In this document: positions 20,560 through 28,214 of the stretch, in pieces
Numbering within the stretch: the stretch's first letter is position 1
How the letters are laid out: every line of letters starts with the position of its first letter
Source of the DNA: Burkholderiales bacterium
GTDB lineage: Bacteria > Pseudomonadota > Gammaproteobacteria > Burkholderiales > Ga0077523
Direction: 5' to 3'
DNA: 64,000 nt
Assembly (NCBI GenBank): GCA_019745565.1
Contig: JAIESW010000001.1
Location: 1-64,000 of the forward strand
Translations under genes and position numbers: made by a program
The notes under the pieces: model-generated
Told to the model about the DNA's origin: nothing
Databases searched by the model: none
The model's input: the letters and a program-made list of their open reading frames with translations, nothing else

Positions 20560-21021
20560 CTATTTCTTCGTTCGCACCGCGGCCCTTTCGTACCTCTGAC
20601 GGATGGTCAGTGTGGTCTTGTCCCAGTGATCGAAGTAATACCCGCGCCGGCACTGACGCGCTTCCCGTGACCCCCTGTCCATTATCCGGGCCTCATCCCT
20701 ATCAGACTTGGCGTCCGCCAGCGCCCTTAAGTCCCGGTTCGCGAGGTAGTAGATTTCTTCCATGCAAGAGCGGTTTGCTTTGGCCGTCCAGAAATCAGCT
20801 ATGAAGTCTGCCGCTTTCTGGTCCGCTTGGCTGAGTTCGTTGAGTTCGTCGGTAGCACCAGCCTCATTCATGAGCGAGTACTGCACAAGCGCATAGTCGA
20901 TGAGGAAGCTGTCGTACATAGATTCGCCTTCTTGCGCAGCCGCCGTGCCCCCGAATGCAAGCGCCAGAATCGCGAGTCTGAGCACGTGCCGGATTGGCTC
21001 GGTCCGTACGGGAAATGTCAT
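20560..21021 (-). CDS. small secreted protein, no recognised family
   Basis: The 153-residue product from the ATG at 21021 (MTFPVRTEPIRHVLRL) begins with a likely Sec signal, LRLAILALAFGGTAAAQEGES, cut near residue 30. The mature part is charged and mostly helical, with two Cys (SCMEEIYYLANRDLRAL and ARQCRRGYYFDHW) that could pair, and a basic C-terminus. I do not recognise the family. The gene is less GC-rich than its neighbours, stands alone between ssrA and a truncated TpsB gene, and its 5' leader abuts the TpsB break point. Together these suggest horizontal acquisition. An upstream in-frame start at 21054 is possible but would bury the signal peptide. Confidence 0.6.
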   Translation of the reverse strand: MTFPVRTEPIRHVLRLAILALAFGGTAAAQEGESMYDSFLIDYALVQYSLMNEAGATDELNELSQADQKAADFIADFWTAKANRSCMEEIYYLANRDLRALADAKSDRDEARIMDRGSREARQCRRGYYFDHWDKTTLTIRQRYERAAVRTKK

Positions 21022-21053
21022 GGTTTTTTCCGTGTTGATATCGATGGTATCCA

Positions 21054-21662
21054 CGCAGCGACTCGCTGCCCGTCACGCTCGGCTTCGACAAGCGCGACGG
21101 CCTCCTCGGCGGCGGCATTACCTATGGCGCTTTGTCGTGGGCGCCCGGCCGGCTGAATCTCGATCCGGCGCTCGCGGCGACCGACCAGGTGACGGCACAG
21201 ACCGAGGGCCGCTTCAACCGCGTCAACCTCGACGTGGCGCGGCTGCAAAGCATCACGGGCGGGCTGAGCGGCTACGTCCGGCTCTCGCTGCAGCACGCGA
21301 GCAAGAACCTCGACTCGTCGGAAGGCTTCGGCCTCGGCGGGCCGACGGGGGTGCGCGCCTATCCGGTGGGCGAGGCGTACGGCGACGCGGGGCACTTCAT
21401 CCAGCTCGAGCTGCGCCAGGCGCTCGGCAACTGGGAGCCGTTCGCGTTCTACGATGCGGGCGAGATCAAGGTGAACGAGCGGCCGTGGGCCGCAGGCCCG
21501 AACGAGCAACGCATTGCGGGCGCCGGGCTGGGCGTGCGCTTCCATGGCCGCGCGTGGACCGCGGACGCCGCGCTCGCCTGGCGCACGGAAGGCGGCGCCC
21601 CGCAGTCGGACACCGCCGACCGCAATCCGCGCGCCTGGGTGAACGTCGCCTACCGGTTCTGA
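21054..21662 (+). pseudogene. TpsB (ShlB/FhaC-type) outer-membrane transporter, C-terminal fragment
   Basis: The frame from about 21054 reads SDSLPVTLGFDKRDGLLGGG, GLLGGGITYGALSWAPGRLN, SGYVRLSLQHASKNLDSSEG, LGGPTGVRAYPVGEAYGD, LGNWEPFAFYDAGEIKVN and ends ARAWVNVAYRF-like (NPRAWVNVAYRF). This is the C-terminal half of the beta-barrel of a two-partner secretion exporter, with the usual LGGPTGVRAYP motif and a terminal Phe. A TGA at 21036-21038 closes the frame upstream, and the POTRA domains and first half of the barrel (roughly 350 residues) are absent. There is no credible start or binding site. The break lies exactly where the leader of the opposing secreted-protein gene begins. Confidence 0.85.
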
Positions 21663-21810
21663 CGCGTCGCGGCTCGGGCGCCGGCGGGTCACCCCACGCG
21701 GTCGAGGCCTACGCCTGGTTCCGGCCCGCACCGTCTCGGGCAGCTTTCGCAGCATTCGGGAAGACAGGGTGCTCCCTCGCTCCGTACGCTTGCATCGAAC
21801 AGGAGCGCGC

Positions 21811-22836
21811 ATGCTGAAAGTCAATCCGACAGCCGGGGTCGAACAGGCGCCCGGCTTCCGCCGCATGTTTCATGCGGGCCACCTCACGCTCGGCGTCTTC
21901 TTCCCCATCGAGGCCTTCAAGGGCGACGAGCCGTCGATGCGCGACCAGGAGCGGCTTGCGCAACGCGCCGAGGCCCTGGGCTACGCCGCGCTTTGGGTGC
22001 GCGACGTGCCGTTGCGCGATCCCAGCTTCGGCGACCTCGGCCAGATCTACGATCCGTGGGTGTACCTCGGCTGGATCGCGGCGCACACGCAGACGATCGC
22101 GCTGGCCACCGGCTCCATCGTGCTGCCGCTGCGGCACCCACTGCATGTGGCGAAGGCAGCCGCTTCGGTCGATCAACTCTCGGGCGGACGGCTGGTACTG
22201 GGCGTGGCGTCGGGCGACCGGCCCGTGGAGTTCCCGGCCTTCGGCGTCGACATCGAACAGCGTGCCGTCCTGTTCCGCGAGTACTTCGAGGTGATCCGCA
22301 GCGTGCTGGAGCACGAGTACCCGGTGCTTAAGTCGGCGGCCGGCCTGCTCGGCGGCAATGCCGACCTCGTGCCCAAGCCGCTCGCGAGGCTGCCGATGCT
22401 CGTCACCGGACACAGCGGGCAGCCGCTGCCCTGGATCGCGGAGCATGCCGACGGCTGGATCACTTATCCCCGCGGCGTGGACAGGCAGGCCGAGGTCGCG
22501 GCCCGTTGGCGCAGCGCAGTCCATGCCGCCACGCCGGGCGCCTTCAAGCCGTTCGCGCAATCGCTCTACGTCGACCTGGCCGACGATCCGCACCTGCCGC
22601 CCACGCCTATCCACCTCGGGTTCAGGGCGGGGCGGCACTTCCTGCTGCGCTTTCTCGGCTCGCTGGGCGCAGTCGGCGTCAACCACGTCATCCTCAACTT
22701 CAAGTACGGCGCGCGGCCGGCGTCCGAGGTCCTCGAAGAGATCGGCACCGGGGTGCTGCCGGCCCTGGCCGACCTGCAGGGCGACAAGCTTGGCGGCAGC
22801 AGCGGTTCAGCAGCGGTCCGGACCGAGCCAGTCTAA
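21811..22836 (+). CDS. LLM-class (luciferase-like) flavin-dependent oxidoreductase
   Basis: A 341-residue bacterial-luciferase-like protein that uses reduced flavin (FMNH2 or F420). Features are the N-terminal TLGVFFPIEAFKGDEPSM, ALGYAALWVRDVPLRDPSF, YDPWVYLGWIAAHT, ATGSIVLPLRHPLHVAKAAA and DQLSGGRLVLGVASGDRP, the core of the TIM barrel. It ends with a subgroup-specific HLGFRAGRHFLLRFL and NHVILNFKYGARPASEVLEE. The ATG at 21811 follows AGGAG at 21801. The physiological substrate is not predictable. It stands alone on the plus strand; its last 30 bp overlap the end of a small minus-strand frame. Confidence 0.88.
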   Translation: MLKVNPTAGVEQAPGFRRMFHAGHLTLGVFFPIEAFKGDEPSMRDQERLAQRAEALGYAALWVRDVPLRDPSFGDLGQIYDPWVYLGWIAAHTQTIALATGSIVLPLRHPLHVAKAAASVDQLSGGRLVLGVASGDRPVEFPAFGVDIEQRAVLFREYFEVIRSVLEHEYPVLKSAAGLLGGNADLVPKPLARLPMLVTGHSGQPLPWIAEHADGWITYPRGVDRQAEVAARWRSAVHAATPGAFKPFAQSLYVDLADDPHLPPTPIHLGFRAGRHFLLRFLGSLGAVGVNHVILNFKYGARPASEVLEEIGTGVLPALADLQGDKLGGSSGSAAVRTEPV

Positions 22837-23049
22837 GCGCACCGGGCGACCGATCGACGCGGCGAACTCGCGGCGCCAGACCTCGCAATGCGCGATCCAT
22901 ACGGGCAGCGTCTCCTCGCTATCGGGGACCGGACACGGCGCCACTGCGATCTGCGCGACGTCTTCGGGTATCCGTACGCGCCGGACCCGCTGATTGGCCG
23001 CGGCCCACTCCTCGATCAGCCTGCGTAGCGCCTCGGTTTCGCCGCTCAT
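22807..23049 (-). CDS. small protein of unknown function behind the cls fragment
   Basis: An 80-residue frame starting MSGETEALRRLIEEWAAANQ, with a helical N-terminus and a Pro/Cys-containing middle (IAVAPCPVPDSEETLPVWIA). Its ATG lies one base after the TGA of the cls fragment (TGACATG), which suggests coupled translation and a real gene. No family is recognised. The last 30 bp overlap the 3' end of the convergent luciferase-like gene. Because the upstream cls is broken, expression may depend on the DUF1931 operon promoter. Confidence 0.45.
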   Translation of the reverse strand: MSGETEALRRLIEEWAAANQRVRRVRIPEDVAQIAVAPCPVPDSEETLPVWIAHCEVWRREFAASIGRPVRLDWLGPDRC

Positions 23050-23050
23050 G

Positions 23051-23290
23051 TCAAAGGTAGGGCGCGAACAGCCGCGCGGCGCCGTCACGCAGCTTGACCG
23101 GTAGCGGCCGCGACTCGAGATCGGCGGAAGAGATCCGGCGCGCCCCGGCGCGCCGCTCGAGGAGGTGCTCGTCAGCGCGGCGCCCGAGCTCCGCGGAATA
23201 GCACTCCACGTTCAGCTCGAAGTTGAGCCGCAGGCTGCGCGTGTCCCAGTTCGCCGAGCCGCGCAGCGTCCAGGCGCGGTCCACCACCAT
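23051..23290 (-). pseudogene. cardiolipin synthase, C-terminal fragment
   Basis: The 79 residues LMVVDRAWTLRGSANWDTRS..LRLNFELNVECY..LFAPYL are the end of a phospholipase-D-type cardiolipin synthase, spanning the second HKD motif. The fragment begins at the LMVVD part; the catalytic His and Lys just before it, and the first 300 or more residues, are missing. Directly upstream lies the TAG of the DUF1931 gene, so the break is at about 23291. As it stands the product could not be active. Confidence 0.85.
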
Positions 23291-23293
23291 GAG

Positions 23294-23743
23294 CTACAGC
23301 AGGAGGTTGAAGACCTTGAGCGCCCGGTCCCAGTCCGGGGTGGCGGGGTTCTTGATCCCGGGCTCGATGAGCTTGAAGGTGCGCGCGAGCGCCACGCTCA
23401 TGCCGCCGGCAATTTCCGGCAGCTCGGCTTTCGTCTCGTCGTTGTAGTCGAGGTCCATCGGCGGGTGCTTCGTGAGGCCCTCGAGGATCGGCAGGAGATC
23501 GATCTGCTCGTCGATCTCGCGGAACACGTGGATGCTTTCCTGGAGTCCCTTCGTGATCGGCAGGTCGCTCGGCCAGATGAGCACGTGGTCGTTGGTCTTC
23601 GCGTGCGCCTGGCCGACCAGAAGCAGGTCGTAGATCTCCTGGTCGATGAAGTCGTTGTAGCGCCTGAGATCGCCCTTGTCGACGTCCAGGCTCGCCGCGA
23701 GGCGGAAGAAACGCTCGAACTTGGCTACGTTCATCACGGCCAT
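23294..23743 (-). CDS. DUF1931 bacterial histone-fold protein
   Basis: A 149-residue protein of the DUF1931 family, which includes the Aquifex aq_328 protein of known histone-fold structure. Visible signatures are VAKFERFFRLAASLDVDKGD, RRYNDFIDQEIYDLLLVGQA, SDLPITKGLQESIHVFREID and IAGGMSVALARTFKLIEPGI. Two tandem helix-strap-helix units are predicted, giving a monomer shaped like a histone dimer. Whether it binds DNA is not established for this family. The ATG at 23743 has AAAGGA upstream. It sits in a minus-strand run with an Old Yellow Enzyme, a DegP-type protease and a PRC-barrel protein, which points to a stress role. Confidence 0.85.
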   Translation of the reverse strand: MAVMNVAKFERFFRLAASLDVDKGDLRRYNDFIDQEIYDLLLVGQAHAKTNDHVLIWPSDLPITKGLQESIHVFREIDEQIDLLPILEGLTKHPPMDLDYNDETKAELPEIAGGMSVALARTFKLIEPGIKNPATPDWDRALKVFNLLL

Positions 23744-23761
23744 GGCGGGTTCATCCTTTCG

Positions 23762-24934
23762 CTAGCGCCAGGTCTCGTCGACGGATTCCTTGGGCTGCTC
23801 GCCCCGCTCCTGCGCGAGGCTGGGGTAGTCGGTGTAGCCCTTTGCGCCGCCGCCGTAGTAGGTGGACGAGTCGTCCTTGTTGAGCGGCACGCGTTGCCGG
23901 AAGCGCTCGGGCAGGTCGGGGTTGGCGAGGAACTTGCGGCCGAAAGCGATCACGTCTGCGCGGCCCATCTTGAGCCAGGCTTCGGCGGAATCGCGGTCGA
24001 AGCCGCCGCACAGCACCAGCTTGCCGCGGTACGTGGAGCGGATCAGCTCCACCATGCGCAGCGCCCGGGGCGCCGGCGGCAGCCCCTGCTCGACCTGGGC
24101 CGACGCGGGATTGATCAAGTGCAGGTAGGCGAGGTTGTAGTCGTTCAGCCTTTCGGCGACATGGCCGAACGTCTCCTCGGGATTGTCGTCGCTCATGTCG
24201 TTGAAGCTGCCCAGCGGAGAAATCCGTACGCCGACGCGCTCCGGGCCCCAGACTTCGCACGCGGTCTCGACCACTTCCATCAGCAGGCGCGCACGGTTCT
24301 GCACCGAGCCGCCGTACTCGTCTGTGCGCTGGTTGGTCCCGGATTCGAGGAACTGGTCCAGCAAGTAGCCGTTGGCGGCGTGCACTTCGACCCCGTCCAT
24401 GCCCGCGCGCTGCGCGTTGCGGGCGCCGCGCGTGTACTGCCGCACGAGGTAGGGCATCTCCTCGAGCTGCAGTGACCGCGGCGCCACGAAAGGCACGAGC
24501 TCCGGCTCGCCGCGCTCGTTCTCGATGAACGCCTGGCCGCTCGCGCCGATCGCCGAGGGCGCGACCGGCAGCATCTGGTCGGGCTGCAGCGCGGGGTGCG
24601 AGATGCGCCCGACGTGCCAGAGCTGCATGACCATGCGGCCGCCCGCCTCGTGGACCGCCTCGCTCACCTGTTGCCAGCTGTCGATCTGCTCGCGGCTGTG
24701 GATGCCCGGGGTCCACGCATAGCCCTGGCCCTGCATCGAAACCTGCGTCGCCTCGGTAATGATCAGCGCCGCGGACGCGCGCTGCGCGTAGTAGCAGGCG
24801 TTGAGCGGCGCCGGCACGTTCCCCGGCTGGCGCGCGCGCGAGCGCGTGAGCGGGGCCATGACAATGCGATGCGGCAGTTCCAGCCCGCCGAGCCGGACCG
24901 GCTCGAACAGGAGCTCCGCCGAGCCTCCGGCCAT
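23762..24934 (-). CDS. Old Yellow Enzyme family alkene reductase
   Basis: A 390-residue FMN-dependent, NAD(P)H-using ene-reductase of the NemA/OYE type. FELL-like LLFEPVRLGGLELPHRIVMA opens the barrel, then APLTRSRA, GYAWTPGIHS, VMQLWHVGRISHP, GVEVHAANGYLLDQFL (with the active-site HxxN region), GTNQRTDEYGGS, VGVRISPLG and the C-terminal ADVIAFGRKFLANPDLPERF. It reduces activated C=C bonds or nitro and nitrate-ester groups. The start ATG at 24934 is one base after the degP-like stop, so the two are co-translated; an upstream extension has no family support. Confidence 0.93.
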   Translation of the reverse strand: MAGGSAELLFEPVRLGGLELPHRIVMAPLTRSRARQPGNVPAPLNACYYAQRASAALIITEATQVSMQGQGYAWTPGIHSREQIDSWQQVSEAVHEAGGRMVMQLWHVGRISHPALQPDQMLPVAPSAIGASGQAFIENERGEPELVPFVAPRSLQLEEMPYLVRQYTRGARNAQRAGMDGVEVHAANGYLLDQFLESGTNQRTDEYGGSVQNRARLLMEVVETACEVWGPERVGVRISPLGSFNDMSDDNPEETFGHVAERLNDYNLAYLHLINPASAQVEQGLPPAPRALRMVELIRSTYRGKLVLCGGFDRDSAEAWLKMGRADVIAFGRKFLANPDLPERFRQRVPLNKDDSSTYYGGGAKGYTDYPSLAQERGEQPKESVDETWR

Positions 24935-24935
24935 T

Positions 24936-26489
24936 CTAGGCGAGCTCCACTGGAACATAGAGCGCGCTTGCTCCGCGCCGCACGAGCAACGGCGCGCGCT
25001 CGCCCTTCTTGCGCCGCGCAAGGAGCTTGTTGAATTCCTCGAAGCTGCGGAACTGCTCCTGTCCGACTGCCACGATCACATCACCGGGCCGGATCCCGCT
25101 CCCCTCGCCCGGGCCGCCGCGCACCTCCTCGACGACCAGCCCGTAGTCGACGCCGAGGGCCTTGCGTCCTCGAGGCGGCAGCTCGCTTACCGCGAGTCCC
25201 AGACTGATGTCGGCTGCCTTTGCCGGCGCCTCACGTGATGCGGCACTCGTGTCGGCCGGGAATTCGCCCACGGTCGCGGCGAGCTGCTCGCGCCTGCCGC
25301 CACGCCAGACTTCGAGCGTCGCCTTTTCGCCCGGCTTGGTCGCCGCGACGAGGCGCGGCAACTCGTCGGGGTCTTCGATCTTCTTTCCGTCACAGGACAG
25401 GATGACGTCGCCGGCCTTGAGCCCGGCTTTGTCCGCGGGGCTGCCTTTCTCGACAATGACGACCACTGCGCCGACGGGCGCGTCGAGCTTGAAAGACTGG
25501 GCCAGCTCCTTCGTCATGGGCTGGATCCCCACGCCCAGGCGTCCGCGCCTGACCTTGCCGGCGGCCTGGAGCTGCTTGGCGACGTCGAGGGCGACCTCGA
25601 TCGGGATGGCGAACGAGACGCCCATGTAGCCGCCGGTGGCGCTGTAGATCATCAAGTTGATCCCGATCACCTCGCCCTTCAGGTCGATGAGCGGACCGCC
25701 GGAGTTTCCCGGGTTCACCGCCACGTCGGTCTGGATGAACGGCACGAAGCCCTCGTCGGGCAGCGCCCGGCCGGTGGCGCTCACGATGCCGACGGTGATG
25801 GTATTGGCGAAGCCGAAGGGCGAGCCGATCGCCGCGACCCATTGGCCAGGCGCGACCTGCGAAGAGTTGCCGAGCTTGGCACTCGGCAGGTCCGTTGCCT
25901 CGACCTTGAGCAGTGCGACGTCGGTGCGCCGGTCGAGTCCCACCAGCCTCGCCTTGAACTTGCGCTTGGGATCCGCGAGCCGCACCGTAATGTCGTCGAA
26001 ATCCGCCACCACGTGCGCGTTGGTGAGGATGTAGCCGTCCGGCGTAATGATGAAGCCCGAGCCGATGCCGCCGCGCTGGCGCCCCGCGTCCGGAGCGCCC
26101 GGGCCGCCGGAATGGACGTCCGGAATGAAGCGCCGGAAGAACTCGTACATCGGGTCGTTTTGCGGCGGCCCGCCTCGGCGCGATGCGACAGCGGCCCTGT
26201 TCGTGGTGATGACGTTCACCACCATCGACCCCTGCGCCTTCATGAGCGGCGTGAAATCCGGCAGCGCCACGACGCGCTCGCTCGCTGCCCCGGAGGACGC
26301 GGCAGGACCGGGTTGCGAAAGTGCGGTCTGCAAAGCGAGCGGCGGCCGTGACGCGGTGGATGCCTCGCCCGCGTCCTGCTTGCGATCGCACGCGGCGAGC
26401 GACAGGGCGAGCAGCGCCGCGATCGACATACGTCCTGCGTCGCTCAGGTGAGCGCGAAGGGGCTTCCCCGGCTGTTCAGTGCTGCGCAT
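24936..26489 (-). CDS. DegP/DegQ-type periplasmic serine protease, lipoprotein
   Basis: A 517-residue HtrA-family endopeptidase for envelope protein quality control. The N-terminus has a lipobox, ALLALSLAAC, so it is probably lipid-anchored, unlike classic soluble DegP. The trypsin-like domain shows the triad in LTNAHVVADFDD (His), RRTDVALLKV (Asp) and NPGNSGGPL (Ser). Two PDZ domains follow (about 310-400, GVGIQPMTKELAQSF..., and 425-510, LGVDYGLVVEEVRGGPGEGS). Start is the ATG at 26489; an in-frame Met 20 codons later would place the signal peptide closer to the start. It lies between the PRC-barrel and OYE genes. Confidence 0.93.
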   Translation of the reverse strand: MRSTEQPGKPLRAHLSDAGRMSIAALLALSLAACDRKQDAGEASTASRPPLALQTALSQPGPAASSGAASERVVALPDFTPLMKAQGSMVVNVITTNRAAVASRRGGPPQNDPMYEFFRRFIPDVHSGGPGAPDAGRQRGGIGSGFIITPDGYILTNAHVVADFDDITVRLADPKRKFKARLVGLDRRTDVALLKVEATDLPSAKLGNSSQVAPGQWVAAIGSPFGFANTITVGIVSATGRALPDEGFVPFIQTDVAVNPGNSGGPLIDLKGEVIGINLMIYSATGGYMGVSFAIPIEVALDVAKQLQAAGKVRRGRLGVGIQPMTKELAQSFKLDAPVGAVVVIVEKGSPADKAGLKAGDVILSCDGKKIEDPDELPRLVAATKPGEKATLEVWRGGRREQLAATVGEFPADTSAASREAPAKAADISLGLAVSELPPRGRKALGVDYGLVVEEVRGGPGEGSGIRPGDVIVAVGQEQFRSFEEFNKLLARRKKGERAPLLVRRGASALYVPVELA

Positions 26490-26552
26490 GCTCCGGCGCC
26501 GGCAACATCAGCGGATCACGCAATTTGATGATCTGCCGCACGCCGTTCTTCC

Positions 26553-27008
26553 TCACGCGTACTGGAATTCGGGCAGCGCCTTGAGCGCTTCCTTCGTGGC
26601 GCCGGGCAGGACCAGCTTCTGCGCCTTGATGTCGGCGAACTTTTCCACCGGGATGGCCACGCGGTGGCTGCCGATGCCGAGGAAGCCACCGACCTCGATC
26701 ACCGCGGCGGAAACCTTGCCGTCGGGCGAGACGATCATGTCCTCGATCTTGCCGATGCGCTGGTTCTGATCGTTGAACACGCTAGCGCCGAGCAGCTTCG
26801 AGGCGCGCCAGCCCTGCAGCACCAGCGCCTTCGCCGCGACGGTGGGCTCGAGCGGCTGCACCCCGGCGATCGGCGCCTCGCGGGCCGCACCGGCGGCTGG
26901 CCGGTCCTTCTGCGAATCCTGCTGCTTCTTGTCCTCCGCGACGGCCGGGCCGGCAAGGATGGCGGCCAGGACCAGAGCAAGGATGTGATTGAAGAATTTG
27001 CGGCTCAT
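26553..27008 (-). CDS. exported PRC-barrel domain protein
   Basis: A 151-residue protein with a Sec signal (FFNHILALVLAAILAGPAVA, cut after AVA) and a C-terminal PRC-barrel (about 70-140) with GWRASKLLGASVFNDQNQRI, GKIEDMIVSPDGKVSAAVIE and GGFLGIGSHRVAIP. PRC-barrel proteins of this type are small adaptor or structural proteins in the periplasm, often in stress clusters with BON and CBS proteins; a precise function is not known. It is probably the first gene of the minus-strand run that continues with degP, OYE, DUF1931 and the cls fragment. A GGGTCCTCC on the plus strand (GGAGGACCC on the gene strand) just upstream serves as binding site. Confidence 0.85.
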   Translation of the reverse strand: MSRKFFNHILALVLAAILAGPAVAEDKKQQDSQKDRPAAGAAREAPIAGVQPLEPTVAAKALVLQGWRASKLLGASVFNDQNQRIGKIEDMIVSPDGKVSAAVIEVGGFLGIGSHRVAIPVEKFADIKAQKLVLPGATKEALKALPEFQYA

Positions 27009-27160
27009 GGGGTCCTCCGATGGTGGAAGGGGTGGCAGTCGCAGCCTATGGCGCCGCGGCCGCCGGTTGTTGCGGCTCCTTGCGCAGGCTTTCCGGATCG
27101 TTGCTGCAATCGAGCAAGGACGCAGAACATGGCATGGCGCGGCGCGGCTAACCTGCCACC

Positions 27161-27580
27161 ATGGAACTGGGTATGTTGGGTACTCGCCGCGCGGTGTGCG
27201 TCGACGCCGACCAGACGGTCGAAGCAGCGTGCTTCGCCATGCGCCAGCAGAAGATCGACCGGGTCGTGGTCATGCAGCGCAGCGGCGCCGCCAGCGCTCC
27301 GCTCGGCATCCTGTCGGCCAGCAACATCGTCACGCGGGTGGTCGCGCTCGGGCTGGACGCCTCGGCCGTGACGGTCAGTGACCTGCTCTGGGCGGCGCCC
27401 GCGCGCGCACGCGTGAGCGACACGTTACCGCAAGCGCTCGAGCGGCTGAGCGCGGCGGGCGCCGACGCCCTGCCGGTCGTCGATAGCGACGACCGGCTGA
27501 TTGGCGTAGTATCGCTAGAGGATCTCCTGGTCGCGCTTGCCGCAATTGCTATCCCCCGAGTCCATCGTATTCGTCGTTGA
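27161..27580 (+). CDS. CBS-pair domain protein
   Basis: The 139-residue protein consists of two CBS motifs (about 10-65 and 72-125), recognisable in VDADQTVEAACFAMRQQKID, PLGILSASNIVTRVV, DTLPQALERLSAAGADALPV and DDRLIGVVSLEDLLVALA. Such free-standing pairs bind adenosyl nucleotides and act as energy or redox sensors. It starts divergently from the PRC-barrel gene with a 150-bp gap and overlaps the following response regulator by 44 bp, so it is likely co-expressed with the two-component genes. Confidence 0.85.
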   Translation: MELGMLGTRRAVCVDADQTVEAACFAMRQQKIDRVVVMQRSGAASAPLGILSASNIVTRVVALGLDASAVTVSDLLWAAPARARVSDTLPQALERLSAAGADALPVVDSDDRLIGVVSLEDLLVALAAIAIPRVHRIRR

Positions 27581-28172
27581 CGACGATCCGTCGGTCCGGG
27601 AAGCGATTGTCAGCCTGATCCGCTCGGCCGGGCTGCGCGCCGCGGCCTTTTCCTCCGCGGAGGAAGTCCTCAGCGCGGAAGGCACCGAGTTTTCCGCGTG
27701 CCTGGTCGTCGACGTGCATTTGGCGCTCATGGGCGGGTTCGAACTGCAGCGCCGGCTGGTGGCACTTGGCTGGGATATCCCGGTGATCTTCATTACCGGC
27801 TACGGCGACATCCCGATGAGCGTGCGCGCGATGAAGGCCGGCGCGATCGACTTCCTGACCAAGCCCTTTTGCGATGACGAGCTTCTCGCGTCGATCCGCC
27901 ATGCGTTGGTCATGCAAGACGGCTCGCGCGCCGAGCGCGAGCACGCTCTGGAGCTCCGGCACCGCTTCACGACGCTCACCCGGCGCGAGCAGGAGGTGAT
28001 GCAGCACGTGGTGAAGGGGCTGCTCAACAAGCAGATCGCCGCGACGCTCGGCGTCGCGGAGATCACGGTCAAGGTCCATCGCCGCCGCGTGATGACCAAG
28101 ATGCGCGCTGCCTCGCTCGTCGACCTGGTGCACCTGAGTGACGCGCTCGAGCGCGGATATACCAAGGTGTAA
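27537..28172 (+). CDS. FixJ/NarL-type response regulator
   Basis: A 211-residue two-domain regulator. The receiver starts VFVVDDDPSVREAIVSLIRS, has the phosphoacceptor Asp in CLVVDVHLALMGG (about residue 59), IFITGYGDIPMSVRAMKAGA and the conserved Lys in FLTKPF. The LuxR-type helix-turn-helix is LTRREQEVMQHVVKGLLNKQ followed by AATLGVAEITVKVHRRRVM. The frame opens with TTG at 27537, inside the CBS gene; a second TTG nine bases later is equally possible, and no ATG precedes the receiver. The cognate kinase is almost certainly the next gene. Confidence 0.92.
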   Translation: MPQLLSPESIVFVVDDDPSVREAIVSLIRSAGLRAAAFSSAEEVLSAEGTEFSACLVVDVHLALMGGFELQRRLVALGWDIPVIFITGYGDIPMSVRAMKAGAIDFLTKPFCDDELLASIRHALVMQDGSRAEREHALELRHRFTTLTRREQEVMQHVVKGLLNKQIAATLGVAEITVKVHRRRVMTKMRAASLVDLVHLSDALERGYTKV

Positions 28173-28214
28173 TGGGGCGCGTCGCCGCGCGGCGTTACTT
28201 TCCGGGTTCCTTCC

